Shown in pieces: positions 1 to 8,782 of a DNA stretch of 64,000 nucleotides. The notes beneath the pieces are model-generated. The model saw only the letters and a list, made by a program, of their open reading frames with translations, was not told the DNA's origin and did not search any database. The stretch is from Vibrio agarilyticus (GTDB taxonomy: Bacteria; Pseudomonadota; Gammaproteobacteria; Enterobacterales; Vibrionaceae). Made by a program: the position numbers and the translations under genes. Where the stretch lies: NCBI RefSeq assembly GCF_012641465.1, contig NZ_JABAIK010000001.1, positions 310,001 through 374,000 of the forward strand, read 5' to 3'. The first letter of the stretch is position 1, and every line of letters begins with the position of its first letter.

Positions 1-385
1 GCGCGCCAAAATGTTTTCCATTCCCCACATCGACCAGATACAGCCCTTGCTCAACATTCACCAACAATGCCATATGATCAAATTGGTGCTTCATGTGTTC
101 ACCGGGAAACATCTCCGCTTCAACGAGCGTAACATCAAACCCAAGTTGCGATAACGCCCAATAAAATAGACTGTTTAACTCAAAACAGACACCACCACGC
201 TGATGTGTAACGATTTTTTCAAACGCCGCCTCAGGATAATAATTGAGCGGCGTTTTATTTATAATATCAATGTTTTCAAAAGGGACATGTTTAATAAAAT
301 GCAGCTGCAATTCATCCAAACATGCGACGGAATGAACCACCTTACTTTGATACTGAATCCGCGCTAAAAATTGACTGACATCCAT
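1..385 (-). CDS. Arylamine N-acetyltransferase, N-terminal part (cut by window edge)
   Basis: The gene runs leftward and leaves the window, so only about 128 N-terminal residues are visible. They read as an arylamine N-acetyltransferase, a cytosolic enzyme that moves the acetyl group of acetyl-CoA to arylamines, hydrazines or hydroxylamines through a cysteine intermediate. The family signature RGGVCFELN is present with catalytic Cys67. HMALLV supplies His104 and YLVDVGNG supplies Asp119, completing the Cys-His-Asp triad. VPFENID near residue 34 is also typical. The full protein would be about 270-280 residues, so roughly half is missing. It is divergent from the glycosyltransferase gene that follows. 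Confidence 0.88.
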   Translation of the reverse strand, partial: MDVSQFLARIQYQSKVVHSVACLDELQLHFIKHVPFENIDIINKTPLNYYPEAAFEKIVTHQRGGVCFELNSLFYWALSQLGFDVTLVEAEMFPGEHMKHQFDHMALLVNVEQGLYLVDVGNGKHFGA

Positions 386-644
386 CGTGCTCACCTCTTT
401 ATTCATCGATGTTCGAAGTGTAGTGACAAGGCCATTATTCCTCCATGTCGATTATTATCCATTCGCTCGAAACACTCGCAATTCTGCTAGCAATCTCAAA
501 TACCTTGCGCAATCGACCTTCATCGCGCTCTTCAACCATCTACTAGCACGGAGAACCCATAACAATAAGACACCAAATCAGGAAACAAATTGGCAACAAA
601 TGTGGTATTATTATGCAATCATAATCGTACATGGAAGTTTATTA

Positions 645-1712
645 ATGCGCGTACTCAAAAACCACCTGAGGCAATTTGATAAGTATCGAAAAGCAAAAAT
701 GTGCCGCCTAGAAGGTGTATTGCACCGCCTCATTCGACACAAAAGCTATTGCGAGCCCAACATACTCTCGAAAGATCAAGTCGAGCGAATTTTGATTGTC
801 CGAAACAATAAACGTATTGGCAACATGTTATTTTTACTCCCTTTTCTTCGCCAAGTTCGTGATGTTTTCCCTGATGCCCATCTCACACTAATGCTTCGTG
901 ACGAAAGCCAAGCCGAATTATTCGCCAATTTAGGCGTCGACGAATTTTGTTTCAGCCGCCTTAGTTTCCGCAATATTTTCAAAACGCTTCGCTTAGTTCG
1001 TGATTTACGACAACAACCCTTTGATGTGATATTCGCACCGAATGACTCAGCAGAAGACGCGGCATTGACTGCACTGATCCCTGCGCGAAACAAAATCAGC
1101 CGCGACACTCTAAATCGTAATGAGGCGTATACGCATGTATTCCCGTATCAAGGCGAAAAAAAGCACGCTGCACTTGCCAGCCTCTATCTGTTGCCAGCCG
1201 CCGGGTTTCCATTAGCGCCGATTGATCACAGCATTGAATTTTGCGCGAAAGAGAAGGCCTTTGGGGAACAAGAAGTCGATAAAATTCAGTCCGATCAAAC
1301 AGAAAACGCGTTACTCATCGCCTATTTCCGTGGCGCGCGAGGCGCAAAATTACTGCCTGATAGCTATTGGGATTCACTACTCGACCGTTTTGAGCAGAAG
1401 GTGGATAAGCCGATCCAGTGGGTCGAAGTTCTCAGTCCCGATATCCCGGAGCCTTTGCGCAGCGATATCGATACATTTTCATCGCCCAATTTGCGCTTAC
1501 TGGCGAGCTACCTCACTCAAGTTGATGCCTTTATTTGTTGCGATACTGGGCCGCTTCACCTAGCAGACTCTGCGAATGTAAAATGCATTGGGCTTTATAA
1601 TCGAACTTGTACCACTACCTTTGGCCTGCTTAGCGACCCGTCAGTGTGTGTGAAAAATATCGAGACTTTTGATGTTAAGCAGACATTACAACAGGTCGGA
1701 GCGCTTGCCTAA
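645..1712 (+). CDS. Glycosyltransferase family 9 (heptosyltransferase-like)
   Basis: A cytoplasmic glycosyltransferase of the ADP-heptose:LPS heptosyltransferase family (GT9), expected to act in lipopolysaccharide or other surface glycan synthesis. An N-terminal Rossmann region contains VERILIVRNNKRIGNML, and the C-terminal donor-binding half contains CDTGPLHLADSANV at about residue 299, the best conserved GT9 motif. An open frame continues upstream to 387, but I place the start at 645 because a GGAAG ribosome site lies 8 bases upstream and the resulting 355 residues fit the family. The acceptor sugar cannot be told. Its stop codon overlaps the stop of the convergent flavodoxin gene. No LPS cluster is visible around it. 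Confidence 0.82.
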   Translation: MRVLKNHLRQFDKYRKAKMCRLEGVLHRLIRHKSYCEPNILSKDQVERILIVRNNKRIGNMLFLLPFLRQVRDVFPDAHLTLMLRDESQAELFANLGVDEFCFSRLSFRNIFKTLRLVRDLRQQPFDVIFAPNDSAEDAALTALIPARNKISRDTLNRNEAYTHVFPYQGEKKHAALASLYLLPAAGFPLAPIDHSIEFCAKEKAFGEQEVDKIQSDQTENALLIAYFRGARGAKLLPDSYWDSLLDRFEQKVDKPIQWVEVLSPDIPEPLRSDIDTFSSPNLRLLASYLTQVDAFICCDTGPLHLADSANVKCIGLYNRTCTTTFGLLSDPSVCVKNIETFDVKQTLQQVGALA

Positions 1713-2287
1713 CCTACGCTGCCCAATTTCTTTGCCCACTGGGCGACGCGCTCACCATAAAGCTTAGCCGTTTCAATATCCCCTTTTGTTGGCGCGTCAT
1801 TGGCATCCGCATCCGCAGGGCTTTGCGCCATTAAACCGGAAAATGCCCCTAAATAATTAATGTCATCACGATCCGAGGCTTTATTATTCGCAGGCATCAG
1901 CCCAGTACCGAGCCAAACCATGCCGTGCTGCATCGCTAATGTCATCAAATAAGCAATGGTTGAATGTTTATCGCCATTCATACTCGCAGAATTGGTAAAA
2001 CCGGCGGCCAATTTGTCTTTCCATTTCAGCTGAAACCAACGCTTACTGGAGTCTTCGGCAAACTTCTTAAATTGCCATGAAACGCACCCCATGTAGGTCG
2101 GCGTGCCAAAAACAATGGCATCAGCGGCATCCAGTGCATTCCATGCCGCAGCGTCAATATCGCCCTGCACATCGATGGGGACTTTTTGTGCAACCACCCC
2201 GTCCACTTGTTCTATGCCTATCGCAACCGCTTCTGCGACATTTTTAGTATGACCATACCCACTGTGATACACCACGACGACATTCAT
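1709..2287 (-). CDS. Flavodoxin-family NAD(P)H-dependent oxidoreductase (WrbA-like)
   Basis: A soluble FMN-binding protein of the flavodoxin/WrbA fold, probably a quinone or general NAD(P)H reductase. The phosphate-binding loop of FMN is visible at the N terminus (VVYHSGYGHTKNVAEAV), and the second flavin loop at TPTYMGCVSWQFKKF. The 192-residue length matches single-domain members. An in-frame ATG six bases upstream (2293) touches the AAGGA site directly; the ATG at 2287 has proper spacing, so it is preferred. The gene is convergent with the glycosyltransferase and their stop codons overlap. Whether it is a true WrbA or a related reductase cannot be decided by eye. Confidence 0.8.
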   Translation of the reverse strand: MNVVVVYHSGYGHTKNVAEAVAIGIEQVDGVVAQKVPIDVQGDIDAAAWNALDAADAIVFGTPTYMGCVSWQFKKFAEDSSKRWFQLKWKDKLAAGFTNSASMNGDKHSTIAYLMTLAMQHGMVWLGTGLMPANNKASDRDDINYLGAFSGLMAQSPADADANDAPTKGDIETAKLYGERVAQWAKKLGSVG

Positions 2288-2389
2288 ACCCATTCCTTAT
2301 TATCCTGTGCGAATTACAAACAAGTATAGGCATGAGTTTATTGCTCTTTAGAAAATGATGAACCATTCTCACCCTCGAACAAACGTCGT

Positions 2390-3268
2390 CTAATCAAAAC
2401 TGACTGGCAAATAAAAATCGAGTTCAAAATGCTCATCTTGCTCAAGGAACTGGTTATGGAAATAGTGGACAAAAGCTGGGGTTGAACGCTGTTTAAAGCC
2501 CGAGCTTGGCAGCCAGTGCTCTAACACCAAACTTATCTGAGGAAGCAGCTCACCATAGATCCCTTTCAAGCGAAACACAGCATGCAGCCCTCCTGGGATC
2601 ACCATTTGATTCACCACACTGCGTCTTTGGATCGGCTTATCTATCGCAATGCATGCCACATAACGGCACTTATCGACATCGACCCACGCCGGATTTGAAT
2701 GGTGTAAACCATATTGGGTTGAGAAATCACGCCGCTCCACATTCGCCCAAGCTTGTAATATAAGCCACGCCTTGCGAATGGAACGGTTATACCCTCGGTG
2801 ACGCACGTAAGCCGCCATTTTTTCGGGTACATCGACTATCACAGGCTCTGGTAACACTCGTCCCGACACTCGAGCGTATCCGGCCGCAATCTCAGGATCT
2901 TTAAGATAAGACTTTTCAGCACGGTGGCGTTCAGGATCGCGCCACTCTCCGGGCGAAATCCCAAAGGTTGCCTTAAACGCACGGCTAAACGATGAAATCG
3001 AGTTAAAACCACATAAACCCGACACTTCTGCAACCGACGCTCGAGCCTCAAACATGAGTTTATTTGCCGCATATTCCATGCGGGTTCGGCGAATGTACTG
3101 GTGAACGGATTCACCGACAACCTGTTTAAACACGCGGTGGAAATGCGCTTCTGAGTACGCGGCGATATCCGCCAACCGTTTTGCGGGTAGATCGCGAGTA
3201 ATGTCTTGATGAATATGAAATAACACATCGTTAATTCGTGAGATGTGTTGCGCTGTCTGTTTTTCCAT
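2390..3268 (-). CDS. AraC-family regulator with GyrI-like effector domain
   Basis: A DNA-binding transcription regulator of the Rob/SoxS type. Residues about 5-105 form the double helix-turn-helix AraC domain (LADIAAYSEAHFHRVFKQ and the second helix pair ending GISPGEWR). The rest is a GyrI/SOUL-type small-molecule-binding domain ending in the typical ELDFYLPVS. The frame stays open to 3397. I prefer the ATG at 3268 (292 residues) because the upstream stretch has no family resemblance and contains a direct repeat that looks like an operator. It is divergent from the aminotransferase gene, which it may control. The inducer is unknown. Confidence 0.82.
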   Translation of the reverse strand: MEKQTAQHISRINDVLFHIHQDITRDLPAKRLADIAAYSEAHFHRVFKQVVGESVHQYIRRTRMEYAANKLMFEARASVAEVSGLCGFNSISSFSRAFKATFGISPGEWRDPERHRAEKSYLKDPEIAAGYARVSGRVLPEPVIVDVPEKMAAYVRHRGYNRSIRKAWLILQAWANVERRDFSTQYGLHHSNPAWVDVDKCRYVACIAIDKPIQRRSVVNQMVIPGGLHAVFRLKGIYGELLPQISLVLEHWLPSSGFKQRSTPAFVHYFHNQFLEQDEHFELDFYLPVSFD

Positions 3269-3285
3269 TCCTTTGGCACACAATC

Positions 3286-3320
3286 GCATAAATGGACATG
3301 TTTTACAGCATAAATGGACA
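3286..3320. promoter_or_regulatory. Direct repeat, candidate AraC-type operator
   Basis: Two exact copies of GCATAAATGGACA lie at 3286-3298 and 3308-3320, 22 bp apart, which places them on the same DNA face two helical turns apart. They sit between the divergent AraC/GyrI regulator and the aminotransferase. AraC-family proteins commonly bind such direct repeats, so autoregulation and control of the aminotransferase are likely but inferred. Confidence 0.5.
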
Positions 3321-3382
3321 ACTAGATTTTGACAATTCCCATGTAATATTGAAAAAAACAAAATAAGAACAAGAGATACCCA

Positions 3383-4537
3383 ATGGAAATTGCACACGCA
3401 CTCAATCGCATCCCCTCTTCATACATTCGAGAAATTCTTGCCGCTGCCAGCGACAAAAATGTCATTTCGCTGGCGGGCGGGTTACCCGATGAGCAAACCT
3501 TCCCAATTGAGTTGATGAAGCCCGCTCTCGAGCGCTTAAGCCAGATGCCGGAAGTATTTCAATATGGCGCGACCGCAGGTTACGGCCCGCTCATCCAACA
3601 TTTGTGTGAGCGCTTTGCCTTACCAGAAACTCACACTGTCATGATGGCAACCGGTTCACAGCAAGGGCTTGATTTGATTGCGCGTGCTTACATTAATCCC
3701 GGCGACCGCGTAGTAATGGAAGCGCCAAGTTATCTTGGTGCGATGCAAGTATTTGGCCTTGCTCAAGCGGAAATTGTTGGCGTATCACAAAACGAGCAGG
3801 GCCCAGATTTAGCTGAGCTTGAGTTATGTTTCAAAACGCAAACTCCAAAAATGTTTTACGCGGTTCCCGATTTCCATAACCCTACCGGTGTGTGCTGGAG
3901 CCTAGAAACGCGCAAACAGGTCGCAAAACTGTGTTATCAATATGACGTCACACTGATTGAGGACGCACCATACCGTGAATTGCGCTTTACGGGCACTATG
4001 CTGCCAATGGCATCGGAGTTTTGTTTAGATAAAGCGATTGTATTGCGATCGTTTTCAAAAATTGCCTCACCCGGTTTACGCCTTGGCGCGGTCAGCGGGC
4101 CGCGCGAGCTGATTGACCCTATGGTCAAAGTGAAACAAGGCGCTGATTTGCACTCAAGCGTGCCAATGCAAGCATTGTTACTCGGACTACTGGAAAACTC
4201 AGGATTTGACCAACACATTGCGACGATTCGCGCGCTGTATCAAGGTCGTTACCAAGCGCTATTTGATGCACTTGATGCTCAGTTGCCAAGTCCATGCCGC
4301 GTTTATCCAGTTGATGGCGGTATGTTTGTTTGGGTGGAATTACCGTCGTGTGACACCTTTGCTCTTGCAAAATCATTGCTTGCAAACGGCGTTGCTGTCG
4401 TACCAAGCCCAGTCTTTTACCCAAATCCGAATGAAGCGAGCTCAGCACTGCGCCTTAACTTTACCAACGCGCAACCCGAAGAGTTGGTTGAAGCCGTATC
4501 AAGACTGGCGCAAGGACTAAAACAAGCGATTGTTTAG
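3383..4537 (+). CDS. PLP-dependent class I/II aminotransferase (2-aminoadipate/MocR-type fold)
   Basis: A cytosolic fold-type I aminotransferase of 384 residues. The PLP-binding lysine is Lys226 in SFSKIASPGLRLG. The aspartate and asparagine that hold the cofactor are in VPDFHNPTGVCW and in LIEDAPYRELRF, and MATGSQQGLDL is the conserved phosphate-binding stretch. It resembles enzymes annotated as 2-aminoadipate or valine-pyruvate transaminases and the catalytic half of MocR regulators, but it lacks an N-terminal DNA-binding domain. The substrate is not predictable. It starts 114 bases from the divergent AraC/GyrI gene and is followed by a strong terminator, so it is a single-gene transcript. 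Confidence 0.85.
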   Translation: MEIAHALNRIPSSYIREILAAASDKNVISLAGGLPDEQTFPIELMKPALERLSQMPEVFQYGATAGYGPLIQHLCERFALPETHTVMMATGSQQGLDLIARAYINPGDRVVMEAPSYLGAMQVFGLAQAEIVGVSQNEQGPDLAELELCFKTQTPKMFYAVPDFHNPTGVCWSLETRKQVAKLCYQYDVTLIEDAPYRELRFTGTMLPMASEFCLDKAIVLRSFSKIASPGLRLGAVSGPRELIDPMVKVKQGADLHSSVPMQALLLGLLENSGFDQHIATIRALYQGRYQALFDALDAQLPSPCRVYPVDGGMFVWVELPSCDTFALAKSLLANGVAVVPSPVFYPNPNEASSALRLNFTNAQPEELVEAVSRLAQGLKQAIV

Positions 4538-4555
4538 TTTATTCCATTGATGATG

Positions 4556-4584
4556 AAAGGGTGGCTATCAGAGCCACCCTTTTT
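4556..4584 (+). terminator. Intrinsic terminator after the aminotransferase
   Basis: An 11-bp stem, AAAGGGTGGCT pairing with AGCCACCCTTT around a 5-nt loop, is followed by T residues. It lies 18 bases past the stop codon of the aminotransferase and may also serve the convergent acetyltransferase gene. Confidence 0.85.
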
Positions 4585-4613
4585 CATTCAACTACCCGTT
4601 CAAATAATCCGCT

Positions 4614-5105
4614 TTACAAGGCCATCTCAAGTTTTGGTCCGATCTCGTTAAACCCTTGCGCTTGATAAAACGCTTTCGTCCTTAGCCATTGAGGTTGAGC
4701 TGGCGCGCCAACCTCCAAAATGCCCCAGCCGCGATCAACACCGAACTGACGGCAAAACTGAATAAGTTTCGCTCCGACACCTGTTGAGCGATGTGTTGGC
4801 ACAATATACAGCTCCATGATCTGCCCCAAAGTTCCTGACGCATAAATCGCTCGAGTTTCGACAAGTGTCACCACACCCAAAGGCCGCTGCTTTTCATCAC
4901 GGGCAATAAACGCCCAAAACCCGTTATTCTCATCGATTAGATGCGTTGCTGTGTCAATGAAGGTCGCTTTATCAAGCTTTGACGCATCATTCCCCCACAG
5001 CTCCGTTTCCATAGCAAAAACCAATTCACCCACCAATTGAGCCTCCCCCAATGCTGCGGGCAAAATAGTGATCTCATTGCTAATCATGAACGTCTTGTTT
5101 GACAT
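4614..5105 (-). CDS. GNAT-family N-acetyltransferase
   Basis: A small acetyl-CoA-dependent acetyltransferase (163 residues). The acetyl-CoA-binding region is the stretch MELYIVPTHRSTGVGAKL (residues about 93-110), with the R-x-x-G-x-G/A loop seen as RSTGVGA. The C terminus KAFYQAQGFNEIG is the usual last GNAT strand-helix. The frame is open to 5162, but ATG 5105 has a GGAA site 9 bases upstream and starts a normal-sized domain. The substrate (small molecule or protein) cannot be inferred. It is convergent with the aminotransferase gene. Confidence 0.8.
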   Translation of the reverse strand: MSNKTFMISNEITILPAALGEAQLVGELVFAMETELWGNDASKLDKATFIDTATHLIDENNGFWAFIARDEKQRPLGVVTLVETRAIYASGTLGQIMELYIVPTHRSTGVGAKLIQFCRQFGVDRGWGILEVGAPAQPQWLRTKAFYQAQGFNEIGPKLEMAL

Positions 5106-5372
5106 GAATCTATTCCGTTCGAAAAAAAGCAGTATATCAACAAACCCATTCCTTTCCCGCATCTCTTAGCTAGCAAGTGACGCAAAAATACGACGTTATA
5201 ACACGTCCTTCGAAACTCAAGTTGGTAACGAAACCCTCGATACCATGTTAACAAATGAGACAGTGTAATTATTCACCAAGACAACACCTACGCCTAACTA
5301 CACTCAGTGGAAGTTGCGTGCGAAGTAATACCGTATGTGATTTTGAGAGCAACAAGATAGGAGATGTATGCG

Positions 5373-5753
5373 ATGCAAAAAGATGAAGTTCTAAACCTTG
5401 TCAACGAGACCAAAACCCCACAAATTCGCGCCGGTGAAACCCACCATTTCAATGATATTTGGATGGTGGTCGTCGACGGGCGCATCTTTTGCCGCCAATA
5501 CTCTTTTGGTAAACGAAGCTGGTATAGCGCCTTTCTCGAAGATCCTAAGGGTGCCATAAAGTGTGACGACACCGTGATCGATATCCAAGCTCAAATCCCA
5601 GCGGATCTCGATGACATCAACTCAAAAATCAACGCCGCTTATATCGAAAAATACGACACTCGGTTGCACCATTACCCTGAGATTGCGCATAAAATGACGG
5701 GGGAAAAATATATGGCAAAAACCATGGAACTTATTCCAACCTCGCTCGATTAA
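5373..5753 (+). CDS. DUF2255 family protein
   Basis: A 126-residue protein matching the DUF2255 pattern: a WMVVVDGRIFCRQYS strand pair, then SWYSAFLEDPKG, and a terminal INAAYIEKYD helix, as in proteins of the split-barrel flavin-binding class. Its function is not established. The start at 5373 has AGGAG nine bases upstream, whereas an in-frame ATG at 5364 abuts that site, so 5373 is preferred. It stands alone beside the tRNA-Arg locus and is the last chromosomal gene before the island. Confidence 0.72.
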   Translation: MQKDEVLNLVNETKTPQIRAGETHHFNDIWMVVVDGRIFCRQYSFGKRSWYSAFLEDPKGAIKCDDTVIDIQAQIPADLDDINSKINAAYIEKYDTRLHHYPEIAHKMTGEKYMAKTMELIPTSLD

Positions 5754-5793
5754 CGCCGTCTGTATTCTTGGTGACATCTTTACCGCAAAACGC

Positions 5794-5828
5794 AAAAACC
5801 CGATAACTCTATGAGCTATCGGGTTTTT
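5794..5828 (-). terminator. Terminator of the original tRNA-Arg gene
   Basis: A 12-bp stem (AAAAACCCGATA with TATCGGGTTTTT) lies just past the 3' fragment of the broken tRNA-Arg gene, ending in T residues when read leftward. It must have ended the intact tRNA transcript. Read rightward it would also terminate the DUF2255 gene. Confidence 0.75.
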
Positions 5829-5836
5829 ACAATAAG

Positions 5837-5861
5837 TGGCACGCCCTACAGGATTCGAACC
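5837..5861 (-). pseudogene. 3' fragment of a tRNA-Arg(UCU) gene split by the island
   Basis: Read leftward this is the last 25 bases of a tRNA: GGTTCGAATCC of the T loop and stem, the acceptor strand AGGGCGT, the discriminator G and an encoded CCA at 5837-5839. Its T-stem half CCTGT pairs exactly with ACAGG in the 5' fragment at 28711-28766, and its acceptor strand pairs with GCGCCCT there. The fragments share the 4 bases GGTT (AACC on the plus strand) and rejoin to a normal 77-nt tRNA-Arg with anticodon UCU. The gene is therefore disrupted by the island, not restored by it. Confidence 0.92.
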
Positions 5862-5877
5862 CTTATATTAGGTTAAT
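5862..5877 (+). repeat. Left terminal inverted repeat of the island
   Basis: CTTATATTAGGTTAAT, the exact reverse complement of 28695-28710. In an excised circle the two arms would face each other around the 4-bp AACC, giving the layout of a tyrosine-recombinase core site. Confidence 0.88.
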
Positions 5878-6193
5878 CTCAACCCCAACCAGTGAGTGAG
5901 TGAGTGGAAATTTCATCCAAACATAAGCCAGAACTATATTTTCTGTATAAAAGTGCAATCAAACCCACATACCTCATTAATTGCACCACTGGTGCAATTA
6001 ATGTTACTTTTTACTGTGCCATGATCATTATTTCGTGTGCTAACTCGGCAACTGTTCTCAACAATCCCTAAATGAAAAATTATTCAAAATAGTGAATAAT
6101 AAAACCTTGCATAACTATTCACGCTTATCTTTATATCATTAAGTCATAGCTGATAGCATTCAATCAGTCGCTACCTTAGTTAGATGTTCCTTT
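5878..6193. other. Left-end non-coding region of the island
   Basis: No gene is seen. It holds four tandem GTGA units near 5891-5906 and a perfect palindrome at 5975-6003. The remainder is AT-rich and may carry recombinase-binding sites. Confidence 0.6.
5975..6003. repeat. 29-bp palindrome containing the TTGCACCA end motif
   Basis: CATTAATTGCACCA is followed, after a single C, by its exact reverse complement. TTGCACCA also occurs at 28079-28086, 28133-28140 (inverted) and 28638-28645, all within about 650 bp of the other end. This clustering suggests an arm-type or accessory binding site for the recombinases; that is an inference. Confidence 0.6.
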
Positions 6194-7462
6194 TTAGCGT
6201 AGTCCACCACTACCCACAACCTGTACAAAATAATCAGCTAACCCAGCTCTAAACAGTCGAGTTGAGCTAGCAGCGTTTTTATAAATACGACCCTTTGCAT
6301 CCAGATCCATGACTGGGCAATCATTCCAATGTTTAGCAGTCTTACTGTAATCAAGCTTACCTAGAGCATTACCTGCGGATACGAGTTCATCATTTGAGAC
6401 ATCGCCTTGGTCTAGGTGATGAAACGTCAACCCGATAGCCTGCCAAACCTGTGGAGACAGATGATAGCCTGAGCGGTCATCAACAAACGTACTTTTCAGT
6501 GGCTCTAGCCATGCTCTCAGAAAAATGGCGACTCGATTAACACAATAATCAGAAAGAACCGAAGAAAGTTGCTCACCATTTGGTAGCGTCAAATCCTTCG
6601 ACATTTTGCTGTACTCCTGAGTACCAATGCCAGCCACTGCACCAACAAGTAACTTAAACAAAATGTACTGGGTAGTGATATGAGTATCCGACTTTTTCAC
6701 ATGCCTAGAATCAAAACTCACCCCACCAAAAGAATCGAGGCTTGTTTGCTGAATTAGCTGCTCGACCTGACACTTTAGGGGAAACTGATCCTCGGACAGC
6801 AAAACTTCACGTTCGCTGATATGCGGAAGATTGATCGGAGCATCAAAAATACGGTTCTGTTTAAATAACTCAACGACCTGATGTTCATCAAAGCCATTTT
6901 CGTCATCAAAGATCACTCGAACCTCAACATGCTCCATTGCGATTCTTTGTCGAAACTCACTGCGCTGATTAGCTTGCTTAACACTTAGTCTTGAGCTGAA
7001 TAGAAATGATCTTTGTCCCAACAACTTACAAGTAGCAACCAACCCTAATGGGTTACCAACTACACATGTGTAAGTTGGACTATAGAATAAGTTTATGCGT
7101 TGATGGGAGGCTCGCTCGAAACGGGGCTTACCAACAACTGCAAACGTCAATACCAACGGTGCGCTTATCGCATTTTCATTAACAACCGCTTCAAGTTGGT
7201 TTTGAATGGCTTGCACTCTCTCCGCATTTTTTGCGTTTACCGCAACATCAGAAACCCAATTAAGACTGGGCAATAACCTATCTGTAGAAAAATAGTTCGC
7301 TAACTCAACCGTAGGCATAGTAGTGATGAGTACTTTGTGCGTTCGCCCTTCAGTGGAAACCAAAACCCCACTAATTTTATTCTCTATATGATTCAAATGC
7401 TTTGACCTGTTTAACTGACAATTCCACTCTAGAACAAAATCAAAACTTGATCCGACAAACAT
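6194..7462 (-). CDS. Uncharacterised protein, tentatively DGQHR/DndB-like
   Basis: A 422-residue cytosolic protein I do not recognise with certainty. There is no signal peptide or membrane segment. The middle, VRVIFDDENGFDEHQVVELFKQ with NRIFDAPINLP after it, resembles the part of DGQHR/DndB-type proteins where a loop is followed by an asparagine-containing helix, but the DGQHR signature itself is absent. The late FLRAWLEPLKSTFVD and YHLSPQVWQAIGLTFHHL also fit that fold loosely. It is divergent from a ParB-like gene 85 bases away, and the two are probably a functional pair. It is the leftmost gene of the island and is transcribed toward the left end. Confidence 0.55.
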   Translation of the reverse strand: MFVGSSFDFVLEWNCQLNRSKHLNHIENKISGVLVSTEGRTHKVLITTMPTVELANYFSTDRLLPSLNWVSDVAVNAKNAERVQAIQNQLEAVVNENAISAPLVLTFAVVGKPRFERASHQRINLFYSPTYTCVVGNPLGLVATCKLLGQRSFLFSSRLSVKQANQRSEFRQRIAMEHVEVRVIFDDENGFDEHQVVELFKQNRIFDAPINLPHISEREVLLSEDQFPLKCQVEQLIQQTSLDSFGGVSFDSRHVKKSDTHITTQYILFKLLVGAVAGIGTQEYSKMSKDLTLPNGEQLSSVLSDYCVNRVAIFLRAWLEPLKSTFVDDRSGYHLSPQVWQAIGLTFHHLDQGDVSNDELVSAGNALGKLDYSKTAKHWNDCPVMDLDAKGRIYKNAASSTRLFRAGLADYFVQVVGSGGLR

Positions 7463-7547
7463 GTCGGATCAATAATTAAAGTTCAATATTAAACCAATTT
7501 TTGCTAATGAGCACTATATTGCCACACGTCATTGTGAGGATTGCCTT

Positions 7548-8774
7548 ATGACAACTAAAGCCACCAAAAATAAACAAGATGAAATCTCTGACGAACATGT
7601 CGAGGCATCAATTATCGATACACTGTTTGAGCATTTTGGTGAAACCCCAAATCCAACTACTTATCTCGCAAGTTCCCGGCACTTTATTGGCGATTCGAGT
7701 ACAGTCATGCCACCAAACCTAGTTACAGAAATATTCCAAGAGAAGGCGAAATACTACGCTGGGATCAAAACCATAAAAACTGGCCTAAAACACGTTGATA
7801 TCTATATAAGTCCAGAGTTAGCTCGCGATATGCTCCAACACTCTAGACGAGGTGCAATCAACCCAGACCATAAAAATAGAACAATCAGCAGAGCCAGAGT
7901 AAAAGCTTATGCTGAGATGATGAAAAACAAACAATGGTGTCTGACCGGAGAACCCATCATCATCTCTAGTGATGGTGAGATCCTAAATGGACACCATCGA
8001 CTAGAGGCATCATGCGAATCTCAATCAGGATTTATTGCTCCAGTCACCTATGGTGTAACTGATGATCTTTCATTTGCGCATATTGATGTAGGCAACAACC
8101 GAACTCGCTCTCAAGTACTCGAAATGGCGGGGGTTGAGGTTAGCCCTTCGGTATTATCGCGTGTTGCCATGCTCGCCAAAGCCTTCGAAGAGACAAGAAA
8201 TCCATTTGCATTTCGAGGCACACAAGGCACGTCATTTGCTCCAGCACAAATTCTCGCGTTTGTAGAACAAAATAGTGAGCTGGCACTCTCGGTAGCATTT
8301 GTCAGTGAAGTGGTCAAACGACACAGATTAGAAAGCCAAGCCTCTGAGGCTATTTACGCGTTTGCGCATTATCTCATAAAGAAAAAATTGGTAGAGCTAC
8401 CGATAAAAGAGCTTCCACTGACACCAGAGACCTACCTAACCAGAGTGATCTCATCCATTGGCCTAGAGTCTGAAGAGGATGTTGAATACCAAGTACGAAA
8501 CTACCTACAATCACTGGTGCATGAGTCAACATCCTATGCACTATTGTGCAAGCTAGCAGCAATATTTAAGGGTTGGAATTTGCACCTAGGCATTTCGGTC
8601 GCAGGCAATAAAATCAGCGTTCGACGCGTTGCACGATACAAGAAAGACGAGGATGGAAATAACATCCCATTACCAGCCTCAGGTAACATCAACGAACCAT
8701 TTACCGTTCCATGTTTACCAAAGGGCAAAACGCCTCGAAGCATTCAAAGACAAAGCAATATCCAGATTAGATAA
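7548..8774 (+). CDS. ParB-like nuclease-fold protein
   Basis: A 408-residue protein with a ParB/sulfiredoxin-type core: residues about 134-155 contain GEPIIIS, SDGEILNGHHRLEAS, the equivalent of the ParB box with the DG-Q/H-HR motif. It is followed by FAHIDVGNNRTRSQVLEMAG, a stretch typical of phage and island members of this fold. The preceding residues 110-130 (SRARVKAYAEMMKNKQW) also fit. Such proteins bind nucleotides or DNA, yet the function of this subgroup is unknown. It starts 85 bases from the divergent 422-aa gene and ends before a long hairpin. Confidence 0.65.
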   Translation: MTTKATKNKQDEISDEHVEASIIDTLFEHFGETPNPTTYLASSRHFIGDSSTVMPPNLVTEIFQEKAKYYAGIKTIKTGLKHVDIYISPELARDMLQHSRRGAINPDHKNRTISRARVKAYAEMMKNKQWCLTGEPIIISSDGEILNGHHRLEASCESQSGFIAPVTYGVTDDLSFAHIDVGNNRTRSQVLEMAGVEVSPSVLSRVAMLAKAFEETRNPFAFRGTQGTSFAPAQILAFVEQNSELALSVAFVSEVVKRHRLESQASEAIYAFAHYLIKKKLVELPIKELPLTPETYLTRVISSIGLESEEDVEYQVRNYLQSLVHESTSYALLCKLAAIFKGWNLHLGISVAGNKISVRRVARYKKDEDGNNIPLPASGNINEPFTVPCLPKGKTPRSIQRQSNIQIR

Positions 8775-8782
8775 ACTGTCGC

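Noticed and set aside
5837-5861. The left tRNA fragment as a normal attachment-site duplication of the spare tRNA
   Set aside because: Its T stem (CCTGT) pairs with the fragment at 28711-28766 (ACAGG) and not with the spare (GTAGG/CCTAC), so it is the other half of the broken gene.
5889-5907. Tandem GTGA units at the island's left end as a possible CRISPR-like or satellite array
   Set aside because: Only four 4-bp units and no spacers; a simple microsatellite.
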